A DNA stretch of 41,032 bases. Origin: a virus. The notes below the pieces were generated by a model. The model worked only from the letters and a program-made list of their open reading frames with translations, made no database searches and was not told the origin of the DNA. The position numbers and the translations under genes are program-made. The stretch spans positions 1-41,032 of IMG/VR virus record IMGVR_UViG_3300028800_000028; one strand, written 5' to 3'. Below are positions 14,889-23,704 of the stretch, piece by piece. The first letter of the stretch is position 1. Every line of letters begins with the position of its first letter.

Positions 14889-15436
14889 TTAAGCGTCGCC
14901 CTACTACCGTAATGAGGCTCTATTATCTTTTGGTGAGGACAAGTACCAAAATTACGTTGCTTACCGCAGTTGCAGTTGTAACACATAAGTTGTAGGTCAA
15001 CAGGGAATCCACTATCTATAAGATGCCTGTAAAAACCTCTACTGATATTCTTCTTACGATTTGCTCCTGGGAATGGACGAAGGCGCTCTTTGTACCCGTC
15101 ATTGTTTATATGGTCAAGAGTCAAGAACCAAGTATTAGTTTCTCCACAGCAAACACATTTATTACCGTAGTGTTTATAAACTATGACTTTAAGTTCTTCG
15201 CGCCACCTCCTAGCCTGTTGAAAAGCTTTTTCAGCGTTCCCCGGTTTAGAGAGCCACTCTTTAGTAGCTAATGTAGCGCAACTTTTGCATGGCCCTCTAT
15301 AATACCAATTTTCTACTCTTACCCCGTCTTTCTTCCGTATAAAAACATCTTTAGTTTTACCAAAATTAGCTACCGGTAAACTCTGCTTGCATACAGAACA
15401 CACTTTGTGAGCGTCTTTTACTTTTGATAATGCCAT
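14885..15436 (-). CDS. HNH endonuclease before terminase
   Basis: A 183-residue endonuclease with an N-terminal zinc knuckle (CSVCKQSLPVANFGK), CKSCATLA, then the HNH core CVCCGETNTWFLTLDHINNDG at about 95-115 and a closing LQLMCYNCNCGKQRNFGTCPH. The ATG at 15436 is preferred to one at 15454, since TATAAT ends exactly 6 nt before it and no ribosome site exists for either, suggesting a leaderless mRNA. The stop overlaps the terminase start. Confidence 0.85.
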   Translation of the reverse strand: MALSKVKDAHKVCSVCKQSLPVANFGKTKDVFIRKKDGVRVENWYYRGPCKSCATLATKEWLSKPGNAEKAFQQARRWREELKVIVYKHYGNKCVCCGETNTWFLTLDHINNDGYKERLRPFPGANRKKNISRGFYRHLIDSGFPVDLQLMCYNCNCGKQRNFGTCPHQKIIEPHYGSRATLK

Positions 15437-15442
15437 ATATGT

Positions 15443-15448
15443 ATTATA
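15443..15448 (-). promoter_or_regulatory. Leaderless -10 box of HNH gene 15436
   Basis: TATAAT on the - strand followed by ACATAT and the ATG (6-nt spacing). TGC lies just before an overlapping TATATA. The -35 region is weak (ATAATA at 17 bp). Confidence 0.55.
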
Positions 15449-15467
15449 TAGCATTTAGCAGGAAATA

Positions 15468-15935
15468 TTATTGAACCTTAGTCGGTCGGCCACGCTTGCC
15501 CTTTTCGGGGGTATCTTCCTCGCCCTCACCGCTAAGAAGTTTCTCGCGGGCCTTAGCAACCTCTTGCTCGTACTCGCTGGTAGCCTGTTCTTTATCGAGC
15601 GAATTTACCGTAGCACGACGCGCCAGTGCGCGGTTACGTGATACCTCATACATGAACACACGAAAGGCATTCATCATATCGAGCGGCGTAGTGGTGGCCT
15701 TAGAAATCTCTTCAAGCTTAAGTGGGTCATCAAGAATATCCCGAATCTGAGCTGTAATTGACGGGTCTAAGCGCCAGCCGTGGTCATTGTTTTTAGCGTT
15801 CTCCGGCTGGAGGTCGCCACTATCAATATAGGCACGAATTTTCTGAGGGCTAGTGATTGGGATAACCGCTATCTCATTTTTGCCCTTGCTGTCCTTGCGG
15901 AAGATGTTTACGAATTTTACTGATTCTAATTGCAT
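15468..15935 (-). CDS. Hypothetical head/packaging protein, 155 aa (possible small terminase)
   Basis: A 155-residue, mainly helical protein with ribosome site GGAG before the ATG. The middle (ITAQIRDILDDPLKLEEISKATTTPLDMMNAFRVFMYEVSRNRALARRA) suggests a helical DNA-binding or oligomerisation core, and the tail KGKRGRPTK is an AT-hook-like basic motif. Position between scaffold and terminase large subunit would fit a small terminase or head completion protein. No family is recognised. Confidence 0.55.
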   Translation of the reverse strand: MQLESVKFVNIFRKDSKGKNEIAVIPITSPQKIRAYIDSGDLQPENAKNNDHGWRLDPSITAQIRDILDDPLKLEEISKATTTPLDMMNAFRVFMYEVSRNRALARRATVNSLDKEQATSEYEQEVAKAREKLLSGEGEEDTPEKGKRGRPTKVQ

Positions 15936-15958
15936 GGTCTTGTTCTCCGATTAGTTTG

Positions 15959-16957
15959 TTACGACAAATACTTATCCAGCGCACTCTCAAGAGGGTGCGG
16001 CTTGCCCTTGTTCTCGCCGCCAGCTGCGGCCAAGTCGCCTCTGTCCTCTTGCTCTTCTTTGATTTTGGCGTCTCGCTCAGCCTTTTCAGTAGCTGCTTTT
16101 TCTTCGTCAGCCTTCTGAGTCACCTGGTCGGTAGCAACGCGGAATTTACCTAAGACCGGGGCATAGAACTCCATTGGGGGGATAGGTACGTCAGTAACGT
16201 ATTTACCATCATCAGAGGTCTTAAATGTCTTTTGGTAGGCAGCTAGTAGGTCTTTGGCAACATCAGGGAATGCCTTTAGGATGTCACCGAATTTCTGCTC
16301 AACCTCATCGGCCTGCTCTTTGAAGCTTACGTTTAGGTCCGTCAGCTCATCAACACGGTTCTCATAGGCCTTAAGGTTATCATCTACGACCTTACGAGCG
16401 TCCAGCAGCAACGTAGCTGCTTCCTCACGGGTGTACGGTTCTTCAGTCTCAGGGTTAATAACTTTAGTCAGCTGGTCTACGCTAGTAATCGGCGTACCGT
16501 CATCAAGCGCCACTGTCGTATAGGTAGAGTCCAGTTTGAGTGCCTCACGGACAGTATCGCGCACCTGACCGGCATAGCTGGAACGCTCACGGGCGACACT
16601 ATCACGCGCCGCCTGCTCTTCACGCATGGCTGCGCGAATATCCTCACGGGTTAGGGGTTTATTCTCTTCGGCAGAATCACCTGGTTTTTCTTCAGGTTTG
16701 TCGGCTGGCTTGTCGGCAGGCTTTTCGCCATCGGCTGGCTTCTCTTCGCCCTCTTTTTGGTCAGCAGGTTTATCGCCCTCAGCAGGCTTCTCCTCAGCAC
16801 CATCCGCAGGCTTCTCCGCTTCCTCACCTTTATCTTTTGCATCAGGTTTTTTCTCCTCCTCTTTAGCTCCATTTAGAAGAGACTCGGCCAGCAAATTTAC
16901 ATCAAATTCCTCTGCACCGGGTTCGCCAGCATCTGGTTTGTTATCGCCTGATTGCAT
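15959..16957 (-). CDS. Scaffolding protein
   Basis: A 332-residue, very acidic helical protein. Residues about 33-105 are low-complexity repeats of EEKPADG/EKPADKPA; residues 105-300 are charged helices with a coiled-coil pattern; a short basic segment near the end (ENKGKPHPLESALDKYLS) would suit capsid binding. Ribosome site GGGAGAAG precedes the ATG. Composition, size and position between portal and capsid genes are those of an internal scaffold of a podovirus. It overlaps the 103-residue gene by 17 bp. Confidence 0.82.
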   Translation of the reverse strand: MQSGDNKPDAGEPGAEEFDVNLLAESLLNGAKEEEKKPDAKDKGEEAEKPADGAEEKPAEGDKPADQKEGEEKPADGEKPADKPADKPEEKPGDSAEENKPLTREDIRAAMREEQAARDSVARERSSYAGQVRDTVREALKLDSTYTTVALDDGTPITSVDQLTKVINPETEEPYTREEAATLLLDARKVVDDNLKAYENRVDELTDLNVSFKEQADEVEQKFGDILKAFPDVAKDLLAAYQKTFKTSDDGKYVTDVPIPPMEFYAPVLGKFRVATDQVTQKADEEKAATEKAERDAKIKEEQEDRGDLAAAGGENKGKPHPLESALDKYLS

Positions 16958-17252
16958 TGTTTTGCTTCTCCCTTATACCATCAATGGCATTATTAACTGT
17001 CTTTTCCAAACTGATTAACAGCTCGACAAACTTGGCGCACATAGCCTCTCGCTGATCAGCATTGAATTTCTTGTCGTCAAACTGCTTCATGCCCTCGATG
17101 GTTTCGTAGCGCTTTTTTTGTTTGGTCAAAGCAGTAGACACCTTTTTGAGTGCCTTTTCGTCGTCGGCATCAATAGATGGCGGTTCTACTTCAGGAGTGA
17201 AAGGGTCTACTGAAGATATATAATCTAGTGTCTCGTCATCGTTGTCGTTCAT
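16941..17252 (-). CDS. Hypothetical head protein, 103 aa, acidic/helical
   Basis: A 103-residue protein with an acidic N-terminus (MNDNDDETLDYISSVDPF) and a basic helical C-terminal half containing one long helix (KKVSTALTKQKKRYETIEGMKQF...). It is the first gene behind the promoter at 17274-17302 and overlaps the scaffold start. It may assist assembly of scaffold and capsid. No family recognised. Confidence 0.6.
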   Translation of the reverse strand: MNDNDDETLDYISSVDPFTPEVEPPSIDADDEKALKKVSTALTKQKKRYETIEGMKQFDDKKFNADQREAMCAKFVELLISLEKTVNNAIDGIREKQNNAIRR

Positions 17253-17273
17253 AGGGAATTTGTCCTTATTGAC

Positions 17274-17302
17274 ATGATACTATGCTTATGATTACCCGTC
17301 AA
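17274..17302 (-). promoter_or_regulatory. Late promoter of the scaffold/terminase/capsid block
   Basis: On the - strand TTGACG (17297-17302), 17-bp spacer, TATCAT (17274-17279). The -10 box lies inside GTATCATGTCAA, the exact reverse complement of the TTGACATGATAC motif (17269-17280) found at three early promoters. Start of transcription near 17267, 15 bases before the ATG at 17252. Confidence 0.7.
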
Positions 17303-17619
17303 ACTTTTATTCTTTTACGCTGTTCATAATAATGATGTGGGCATAATCCTAACGTCCTAGACTTCTTTTCACAACTCTCAATCAAACAGATTAAGCCATA
17401 CGTTCGTTTACCTTTACGACCATCAATTAAGGCATGACAACTTGAACAAAGTTCAGCCCAATCGCTAAAGTCACGTTGATATTCTCCACTTAAATTAGCC
17501 CACTGAGTTTTACCAGGTTTTTTACAGTTCTCGCAAACCCCTGTTTTTTCCCAATGACGCAGGTTCCACTGGTGGATAGAATTATATGCGGTAGCTCCAA
17601 TCAGGTCACGAGATGTCAT
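17299..17619 (-). CDS. HNH-like endonuclease between portal and scaffold blocks
   Basis: A 106-residue protein with CENCKKPGKTQWANLSGEYQRDFSDWAELCSSCHALIDG at about 29-67, the compact HNH zinc form common in small phage endonucleases (CxxC...W..LCxxCH), plus CLIESCEKKSRTLGLCPHHY at the end, an added Cys/His finger. The ATG at 17619 has an extended -10 TGTTATCAT 6 nt before it and no ribosome site. It resembles the gene at 36598-36885 in the LxNxxxxYxxDxxxWxxLCxxCH pattern. Confidence 0.75.
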   Translation of the reverse strand: MTSRDLIGATAYNSIHQWNLRHWEKTGVCENCKKPGKTQWANLSGEYQRDFSDWAELCSSCHALIDGRKGKRTYGLICLIESCEKKSRTLGLCPHHYYEQRKRIKV

Positions 17620-17625
17620 GCATCC

Positions 17626-17634
17626 ATGATAACA
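17626..17634 (-). promoter_or_regulatory. Leaderless extended -10 promoter of HNH gene 17619
   Basis: TGT-TATCAT on the - strand (-10 box at 17626-17631), then GGATGC and the ATG: 6-nt spacing. No -35 consensus, as usual for extended -10 promoters. Confidence 0.55.
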
Positions 17635-17642
17635 CAGAGCTA

Positions 17643-19370
17643 TTATTGCTGGGGCGCGACTTGTAAGGCTGGAGGAGCCGGGGCAGCGCCTGGTACGGCA
17701 CCGGGCACACCGCCTGGCTGTACGCCAGTTGGGGCTGGGTCAGGCATGTTAGCAATTTCAGGGGCAGTCTTTTGGAGCAAGACGTTCTCAATCTTATTGG
17801 CGTTAGCAGCTGCCGTTGGGTCGCCTGGCTGAGCAGTCTGGCGTAGTACCGTAAGCTCATCCTGGAGGTTAGCGACATCCTCTTTGTTCGCAGCCTTTTG
17901 CCCCATCGAGAAGTCGATGTCTACCGTCCACGTTTGTATCGCCTCGTAGAAGTCATCCCAGTTAAGGGCATATTCGTTGTCAGGGCCGACAGAACCTGGC
18001 TGGATATTGTTGATGAGATTCTTACAAATGTCATCAATGATGAGAGTTCCTTCGCCCTGCTGCTCGCTAATGTAGAGGTCTAGGGCGGTCAACACGTACT
18101 GGCGCACGTAATTCTCCAGGGCGTTGGTAAACTGCGTTGTCTGGCTGTCCTGAACGGCCTGCTGAGCTTCCACCTGAGCTTGGTTGACGTAAGCACCACT
18201 CTGGCCGGAGCCGGTAGCAGCTGAGACACCCATAGTACTGTCAATCTGGCCTTCCATGTATTCGAGGACTTCTTGGAATTGCTCAAGCGTGGAGTTGGAT
18301 AATTCTTTGATGTTGGCCTGAGCGTTCGGGTCAAGCGTTTCCCACTTAGCGCCACGTTTCAGGCGCACTGGAGCGAGATATTGTCCACGAACCTCCACAG
18401 GAGCGTCTGCGTTAAGCAAGAGCATCTTAGCGACGCTCTGCAAGTAGATGTTGACGAAGTTGGCTGACGGGCTGGCCTGGCGCACACGAGAGACACCAAA
18501 TGGCGACAGTGGGTTCGGGTCAAGCACAAGCGCTGTGACACGGTTGTAGCCGAACTTACTGCGTGACTGCGTGTGGCGCAAAATCTTATCAGAGTTCGGG
18601 CTGAATACGTCGATGTCGTAATAAGCACCCGTACCGTATCGAGTAATAAAGTTATAGATATTGTTCGAGCTGTTGACCAACTCATTGAACTGAGGAATGG
18701 AGCTATCACGGATAGTGTAGCTGTAAGCCTGTGGGCCTGAGTCGTACATCTCCTGTAGCGCATCCACGTTCCACGAGGTCTTTTTCTGCTTCTTGAGCCG
18801 GGTAATCATGCCCTTCAGCTTGCTCTTCGAGATACGGGTACGAACGTAGAAATAATTAGAATTGGCAAAGTCAAGCACGCCACGTTCGATAGCGATATCC
18901 GAGTAGTGAATAAAGGTCATGTTGGTAGTAGTACGCCCCTGGGTCATCAGCTGCGCCATGCTGGACTGCCAGCCGTAGGTTAGCGCTGACTCAGCAATCA
19001 GCTGGGTAGTAGCCAAAACGCCTATGCCCTGCGTGTCCTGGTTCAGAATCTCACGTCGAACGATGTACTCACAAACGGCGCTCTTGATGCTCTGACGAGT
19101 ACCGTTGACCGGCACAGCGAACGTAGGGATTTGCTGGATACTAGCCCTCGGAAGTTGTTTTACGTCGTTGCCTAGTCGAACATCACCGACGCGAGGCGCG
19201 TTTTTGACGTTGTTCATAGCCACGCCGCCAACTAAGTTAGCCAGCGTCAGGTAGTCAATCGTGAAGTTGTAGCGCCACTGTGAATCCAGCAACCATTCGT
19301 CAATCAGCTCAGTTGCATCGTTGGGGTTGTCGTTATCGCTAGTGTCGGTTATTACGGGCGTCTTTGCCAT
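17643..19370 (-). CDS. Portal protein
   Basis: A 575-residue protein with the layout of a podovirus head-tail portal: an N-terminal helical region (NPNDATELIDEWLLDSQWRYNFTIDYLTL), mixed middle with the wing region (about 60-330), stem-like helices near SPFGVSRVRQASPSANFVNIYLQSVAKMLLL (about 290-325) and a helical region at 360-430 rich in QAQVEAQQAVQDSQTTQF. The last 30 residues are Pro/Ala/Gly-rich. It would form the dodecameric DNA channel and dock terminase. An extended -10 TGATACAAT ends 9 nt before its ATG, overlapping the upstream HNH stop. Confidence 0.82.
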   Translation of the reverse strand: MAKTPVITDTSDNDNPNDATELIDEWLLDSQWRYNFTIDYLTLANLVGGVAMNNVKNAPRVGDVRLGNDVKQLPRASIQQIPTFAVPVNGTRQSIKSAVCEYIVRREILNQDTQGIGVLATTQLIAESALTYGWQSSMAQLMTQGRTTTNMTFIHYSDIAIERGVLDFANSNYFYVRTRISKSKLKGMITRLKKQKKTSWNVDALQEMYDSGPQAYSYTIRDSSIPQFNELVNSSNNIYNFITRYGTGAYYDIDVFSPNSDKILRHTQSRSKFGYNRVTALVLDPNPLSPFGVSRVRQASPSANFVNIYLQSVAKMLLLNADAPVEVRGQYLAPVRLKRGAKWETLDPNAQANIKELSNSTLEQFQEVLEYMEGQIDSTMGVSAATGSGQSGAYVNQAQVEAQQAVQDSQTTQFTNALENYVRQYVLTALDLYISEQQGEGTLIIDDICKNLINNIQPGSVGPDNEYALNWDDFYEAIQTWTVDIDFSMGQKAANKEDVANLQDELTVLRQTAQPGDPTAAANANKIENVLLQKTAPEIANMPDPAPTGVQPGGVPGAVPGAAPAPPALQVAPQQ

Positions 19371-19377
19371 GTTATGT

Positions 19378-19878
19378 TCATTGTATCAGAACTGACTTCT
19401 TAGTACGATACTGCTTGAGGTAAAGAGCATGTCTACTTCGACACTCCTCACAACGGCAGCCAATCCTATAGGTAGTAAGATTACCATGTTTACGCTTTAA
19501 CATATTCTCAGGCGTAACACGCAGTCGGTTGCGTTCAGCAACTGTTTTATTCATGTGGCACTCATGACAAAGGAGCTGACATTTTTTAAGCTCCTCATCT
19601 AATCTCTCTTGGCTCAATGAGACTGCCTGAGTAATAGTATACTTTCTATCTCTTTTGATGTGGTCAAACTCTAAGTTTTCAGTAGAGCCACAAACGACAC
19701 ACTTACCGCCTAGCTTTTGTTTTGCAATCTCAATCCTCTTTTGCCTAAATGCCTTTTTATCGGCCTTGTATTTAGTAAGATTCTTGAGCCTATAAAGACG
19801 GTTATATAATCTACGATTTTCGACACACGCTTTACACCGACATCCCTTGTCGTAAGTCCATAATTTTCCATGTTCCAT
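19378..19878 (-). CDS. HNH endonuclease with duplicated CRCxxC domains, before portal
   Basis: A 166-residue endonuclease. The HNH core CVVCGSTENLEFDHIKRDRKYT...ELKKCQLLCHECHMNKT is at about 60-112. It is flanked by two copies of the same zinc motif: HGKLWTYDKGCRCKACVENRRLYNRLYR at the N-terminus and HGNLTTYRIGCRCEECRSRHALYLKQYR at the C-terminus. A paralogue at 23315-23704 shares the core and one CRC domain. TGATATACT lies 6 nt before the ATG, giving a leaderless mRNA. Confidence 0.88.
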   Translation of the reverse strand: MEHGKLWTYDKGCRCKACVENRRLYNRLYRLKNLTKYKADKKAFRQKRIEIAKQKLGGKCVVCGSTENLEFDHIKRDRKYTITQAVSLSQERLDEELKKCQLLCHECHMNKTVAERNRLRVTPENMLKRKHGNLTTYRIGCRCEECRSRHALYLKQYRTKKSVLIQ

Positions 19879-19884
19879 GACTAA

Positions 19885-19893
19885 AGTATATCA
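19885..19893 (-). promoter_or_regulatory. Leaderless extended -10 promoter of HNH gene 19878
   Basis: TGA-TATACT on the - strand (-10 box at 19885-19890), then TTAGTC and the ATG: 6-nt spacing. The -35 is not recognisable. Confidence 0.6.
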
Positions 19894-19901
19894 CACTTTA
19901 G

Positions 19902-22010
19902 CTACTGAATATCGCCTTTGGCACCGATTGAAACTCCTTCGTAAGACACGCCTCTAAAGGTAGCTGATGTCGGGCCACCACTTGCCGCACTGTTGGAAGC
20001 AAATTGCCACTGCATCTCATTGACGACCTCGTTGACTGGCACCGGTTGTCGGTACGATTGAGAAGGTTGCTGCGTGTCAGCAGGGTTGAATACGGGGTTA
20101 CCGCCCCATGCTAGTAACGGCACCTCGGAGGGCAGGAATTGGTACTGGTAGTCACTCCAGTTACCGTCGCTGCCGACACTATAATCCGGCCCCTCAATGC
20201 TTTTGGTGCGTGATTTGTACTTAAGCAGACCACTCGGAGAAGCCATGGCGTAGTTAATTGTTACGTCTATCTCACCGATGACATCTAGCACGTAGAAAAG
20301 CGCCTGCACAATCGCCAGGTAAGAAGCATGGTCAGGAGTTAGGCCACTCACTGGGCCAGTAGCACCGTAGTCGAACGGAGTCGGCACGCCGTTAGAATCC
20401 TCGTCTTGGGCAACAGAGCCTTGTTCTAGCCTGAAAATATGGTTGTCCTGACTGACATACAAGAAAAAGTCTGTGTTCGGAGGGCTGACAACGCCAATCC
20501 AATTTTGCCGGATATTCCACGGGTACCAGCGTGGGTTCTGGGGGTCGGTGTAGTCGTAGACTAGGATGATATTGTTGTAGTCAAAGCCGTTCACCGCGCA
20601 GGAGAAGTACATTTTATCGTCAATGCCACAGCCTACGATATTTGGTAGCTGAGAGGCGCTAATACTCTGGTACACGCTCGTAATCGGGATAGCAATATTG
20701 GTAACGGAGAGCACGTAGAAGTTGGTAGGCTTGGTGGTAAGCTCCTCGATTGTCGTAGCGGTCGGGAAGAACAGAGAGTTGTTGTACACGAAGCCAGCGT
20801 ATGGGCTGCTGGCAGCAGGCACACTTCGGCCCTGGTCAGTCATTGTCCATACGACGAATGATATGCTGCCATAGTTCACCGTCTCACTGGCAATCACCGC
20901 CTGCTTAGAGACACCCTGCGTGCTGGAATACAGCATGGTCCAGGCTGGCTCACTCTGGTTATTTCGGAATGATACCAAGTTCGTAGGGTAGTAGCTGGTG
21001 CCTTCGTTCATCACCAATCGGTAGCCGTTGTGGGTAGGGGTGAAGTCGAATGCGTTGCCTGGGTCGCCACCAATCATCAGCGCGTACTCGTCGCCTACGA
21101 TGCCCCATAGGAATACACGGCCATCAATCTCACAGCCGTAAGTAGCTATAAAGCCCTCAGTGGAGTTGTCGTCAGGAGCCGTACCGCCGCCAAGAATCGG
21201 TTGCAATGAACCATTATCAGCGAAAGTAGTTGTAGCTATAGGCAAGCCATTTGCGACCATAAGCATATCGGAGTTGGTGATGCTACCCGTAGCAGCAGCA
21301 GTAGCTATCCATAGGTTCACGCTAGTAGCTCCAGTCGGAGCGGTGTTGTTGAACGTCACTGTCAAACCATAGGTGTTATCACCTATCCAATCAGTACGGT
21401 CTATAGATGTCCAGCCTGTTACAATCGGGCTATTAGCAGTTTGCCCTATAGCGCCATTGTAATTAATCGAGTAATAAATCGGGTAAGGAGTAGTAGGGCC
21501 GGAAGTGCTAGAGAATGTCAGGCCGGTACCGAAAGCAGCTAATGTGGGCGCGTTTGCCGGGTTAGTAACTGAGACGAATACCACCATGTCCATAGTCGTG
21601 AGGTCAATGTAACGGCTCTTGTCATTACCATTAGCCACATACAGCTTGTTTTCAGCCTGGATAAAGGTGTACCGAACATTCCGCGTAACTGAGTTTGAAC
21701 CACCGCAGACCGTCCATGAGGTATCACCGTCCTGGCAGAATTTCACCACCTCATCATCACAAACGAAGTAGTACATAGCGCCGTTATAAAGTACTGGGTA
21801 CATCTGATACACAGTATCCACAGTGTCAGGCAGCCACGGCTTAAGCCCTGGGCGAAATGTCAAAAGCCCCTGTGTGGTAACAGAGACATTAAAAGCGTCA
21901 TTGAATGTATTAGGAGCGGCGTTTTGAGGGATACGAGTATCCAGCCCACCGTTAAAACTGACAATCGGAGAGCTGATAACATTGCCATAAAGTGACGATT
22001 TGTTTGACAT
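19902..22010 (-). CDS. Tail tubular protein B-like / tail nozzle
   Basis: A 702-residue beta-rich virion protein. The N-terminus SSPIVSFNGGLDTRIPQNAAPNTFNDAFNVSVTTQGLLTFRPGLKPW is typical of the podovirus nozzle/stabilisation family (T7 gp12-like or P22 gp10-like). Repeated W/Y-rich strands follow (YNGAMYYFVCDDEVVKF, ENKLYVANGNDKSRYIDL), suggesting a beta-propeller. It would form the distal tail tube. Its start follows the HNH stop by 1 base. Confidence 0.72.
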   Translation of the reverse strand: MSNKSSLYGNVISSPIVSFNGGLDTRIPQNAAPNTFNDAFNVSVTTQGLLTFRPGLKPWLPDTVDTVYQMYPVLYNGAMYYFVCDDEVVKFCQDGDTSWTVCGGSNSVTRNVRYTFIQAENKLYVANGNDKSRYIDLTTMDMVVFVSVTNPANAPTLAAFGTGLTFSSTSGPTTPYPIYYSINYNGAIGQTANSPIVTGWTSIDRTDWIGDNTYGLTVTFNNTAPTGATSVNLWIATAAATGSITNSDMLMVANGLPIATTTFADNGSLQPILGGGTAPDDNSTEGFIATYGCEIDGRVFLWGIVGDEYALMIGGDPGNAFDFTPTHNGYRLVMNEGTSYYPTNLVSFRNNQSEPAWTMLYSSTQGVSKQAVIASETVNYGSISFVVWTMTDQGRSVPAASSPYAGFVYNNSLFFPTATTIEELTTKPTNFYVLSVTNIAIPITSVYQSISASQLPNIVGCGIDDKMYFSCAVNGFDYNNIILVYDYTDPQNPRWYPWNIRQNWIGVVSPPNTDFFLYVSQDNHIFRLEQGSVAQDEDSNGVPTPFDYGATGPVSGLTPDHASYLAIVQALFYVLDVIGEIDVTINYAMASPSGLLKYKSRTKSIEGPDYSVGSDGNWSDYQYQFLPSEVPLLAWGGNPVFNPADTQQPSQSYRQPVPVNEVVNEMQWQFASNSAASGGPTSATFRGVSYEGVSIGAKGDIQ

Positions 22011-22011
22011 C

Positions 22012-22557
22012 CTATTCTACTTCCAATCCTAGAGTTCTCTCGATACTCCAACCATGGTCATAAAATCTATGCCCAGCTTGACGGACTGTTGTGCGTCCCA
22101 CTTCTCTAACCCACTGAGTGAAAGTTTGCGTTTTGCCGTTGATAGTAAAGAGTCGATTGGATCTGCGGTTGTTCTGTTGGTCACTTCGAGTAGCCCACTT
22201 ACAATTCGATGGCTCGTAGTTACCATTATTATCTTTTCGCTCAAGCGACATCCCCTCTGGCCGCTCGCCCATATCTTCAAGAAAATTGGCGAAATCATTC
22301 CATCTGTTGCACACTGTGATGCCTCTGCCACCGTAATTCTTGTAAGACTTATCATTCGGGTTACGACATCGACCTTTCATTGCCGCGTAACTCCTATAGA
22401 GAGGATGACTGAATCTACCATCCTTGTAATTACTTGGTTTCTTTTTAGGGCGCTCCATATCAATGCCCTTACGATCGCGGTCGTAATGGAGAGAGCAAAA
22501 TCCCTTTTCATAGTATGGAGATTCACAACCGGATATACTGCATATTCTATTTGGCAT
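22012..22557 (-). CDS. AP2/HNH-type homing endonuclease before the nozzle gene
   Basis: A 181-residue protein. The N-terminus is a zinc finger (CSISGCESPYYEKGFCSLHY), the centre is YKNYGGRGITVCNRWNDFANFLEDMGERPEGMSLERKDNNGNYEPSNCKWAT (about 72-124), the signature of AP2-associated homing endonucleases, followed by a helix-turn-helix region (TFTQWVREVGRTTVRQAGHRFYDHGWSIERTL) for DNA binding. Ribosome site GGATAGG precedes the ATG. Only 1 base separates it from the next gene. Confidence 0.87.
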   Translation of the reverse strand: MPNRICSISGCESPYYEKGFCSLHYDRDRKGIDMERPKKKPSNYKDGRFSHPLYRSYAAMKGRCRNPNDKSYKNYGGRGITVCNRWNDFANFLEDMGERPEGMSLERKDNNGNYEPSNCKWATRSDQQNNRRSNRLFTINGKTQTFTQWVREVGRTTVRQAGHRFYDHGWSIERTLGLEVE

Positions 22558-22565
22558 ATTAATAC

Positions 22566-23318
22566 CTATCCGTTTAGATAGTTCCCTCCGATATCACTTA
22601 AATCATCAGGCATAGCGTCATCGTCCATAGAAGTACCCCCGTTATCCTGAATAGCGGCAGCAAGTAGTTTATCATAACGAGTCTCTATTAGACTAGCCAA
22701 GCCACCTCGAACGAGGTCAGGTGGCAACTGGTCTTTGGCTACGCCTAAGATTAAGAGCTTGGGAGGGGTTACGGTCTGGAGCAGTGTGCTGTCCGTCATG
22801 GTGAGCTGTGGTATCCATGCAATCGTATCGGCCACGATAGTGCCGTTCAATTCATAGTCCTTCGGTGGGCGCGAGAACGTCAGGATACCATTGTCAAACA
22901 TCACGTAATCCGGCCCATTGTAGCCGTCGTTGTTGAGGTTGATGGTGTAGCGAGGGTCGGCCTGAATTTGGTCAGGGTCTACGATTGTCCACTTGGAAAC
23001 AACCACGCCGTCCTGCTGGATAGTAAGCAGACGCTGAGGGTGATAAATCAGCTTACGGATAGTTGAGTCGAGCGCATATTGTACGGTGTTAGCACTGATG
23101 GTGCCTATCGTATTGTTGTTGGTGCGTAGATATTTCCAGTCAGCAGCCAGCTCTAAATCTGAGGCAAAAAAGTTTGTCCACGTAATGGTGTCAGCCAAAA
23201 ATTGCTGCAAATCAGTACCGGTAACATCGTTATCAATACCATGCGTTTGGAGGTAGACAGCATTGGCAAAATATGGTATATCTATATTCGCGTTCCCTGT
23301 AAAAATATTCGGATTCAT
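22566..23318 (-). CDS. Tail tubular protein A-like / head-tail adaptor
   Basis: A 250-residue virion protein between the large internal protein and the nozzle gene, the usual place of the tail tubular A (gp11-like) gatekeeper. It is of suitable length and mixed alpha/beta, with helical ends (GIDNDVTGTDLQQFLADTITWTNFFASDLELAADW and PPDLVRGGLASLIETRYDKLLAAAIQDNG). The acidic C-terminus is MDDDAMPDDLSDIGG. Assignment rests on order and size. Overlaps the HNH stop by 4 bp (ATGA). Confidence 0.6.
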   Translation of the reverse strand: MNPNIFTGNANIDIPYFANAVYLQTHGIDNDVTGTDLQQFLADTITWTNFFASDLELAADWKYLRTNNNTIGTISANTVQYALDSTIRKLIYHPQRLLTIQQDGVVVSKWTIVDPDQIQADPRYTINLNNDGYNGPDYVMFDNGILTFSRPPKDYELNGTIVADTIAWIPQLTMTDSTLLQTVTPPKLLILGVAKDQLPPDLVRGGLASLIETRYDKLLAAAIQDNGGTSMDDDAMPDDLSDIGGNYLNG

Positions 23319-23704
23319 GCCATTACCCTCTTATTACGATAGTAATTTCGCATTTTATCAGCATTAGCTTTAGTACATGCCTCACACCGACAGCCTCTAT
23401 TCACATAAGCATTAGAAGTTCCATGTATCACCACGGTAGAAGGCAAGAATCCTCTATCAACCATACTTTTAATAGCATGACAATGACGACATAATAACTG
23501 ACATTTCTTTAATTCAGCTACTATTTTATCCCAAGCATAATCCCACATATTACTCAAAGTATGCTTATAATTCTCACGATCATTCCCTATGTGGTCAAAT
23601 TCTAGCCGTTCCTCAGCCCCACAGTTAGCGCAAACTCCACCTAAAAGGTCAATAGCTTTAGCCTTACGCTCAGCATTTTTTATTTGTCGTTCAGTCATAA
23701 CCAT
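23315..23704 (-). CDS. HNH endonuclease before the adaptor gene
   Basis: A 129-residue endonuclease with the core CANCGAEERLEFDHIGNDRENYKH...ELKKCQLLCRHCHAIK (about 25-78) and a C-terminal zinc motif GTSNAYVNRGCRCEACTKANADKMRNYYR. It is clearly related to the endonuclease at 19378-19878 but lacks the N-terminal copy of the CRC domain. Start ATG overlaps the preceding stop (TAATG) and its stop overlaps the next start (ATGA); no own promoter. Confidence 0.87.
   Translation of the reverse strand: MVMTERQIKNAERKAKAIDLLGGVCANCGAEERLEFDHIGNDRENYKHTLSNMWDYAWDKIVAELKKCQLLCRHCHAIKSMVDRGFLPSTVVIHGTSNAYVNRGCRCEACTKANADKMRNYYRNKRVMA

Noticed and set aside
16540-17018. Long + strand frames rich in Ser/Pro opposite the scaffold gene
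   Set aside because: They mirror the repetitive EEKPADG codons of the scaffold gene on the other strand and have no ribosome site.
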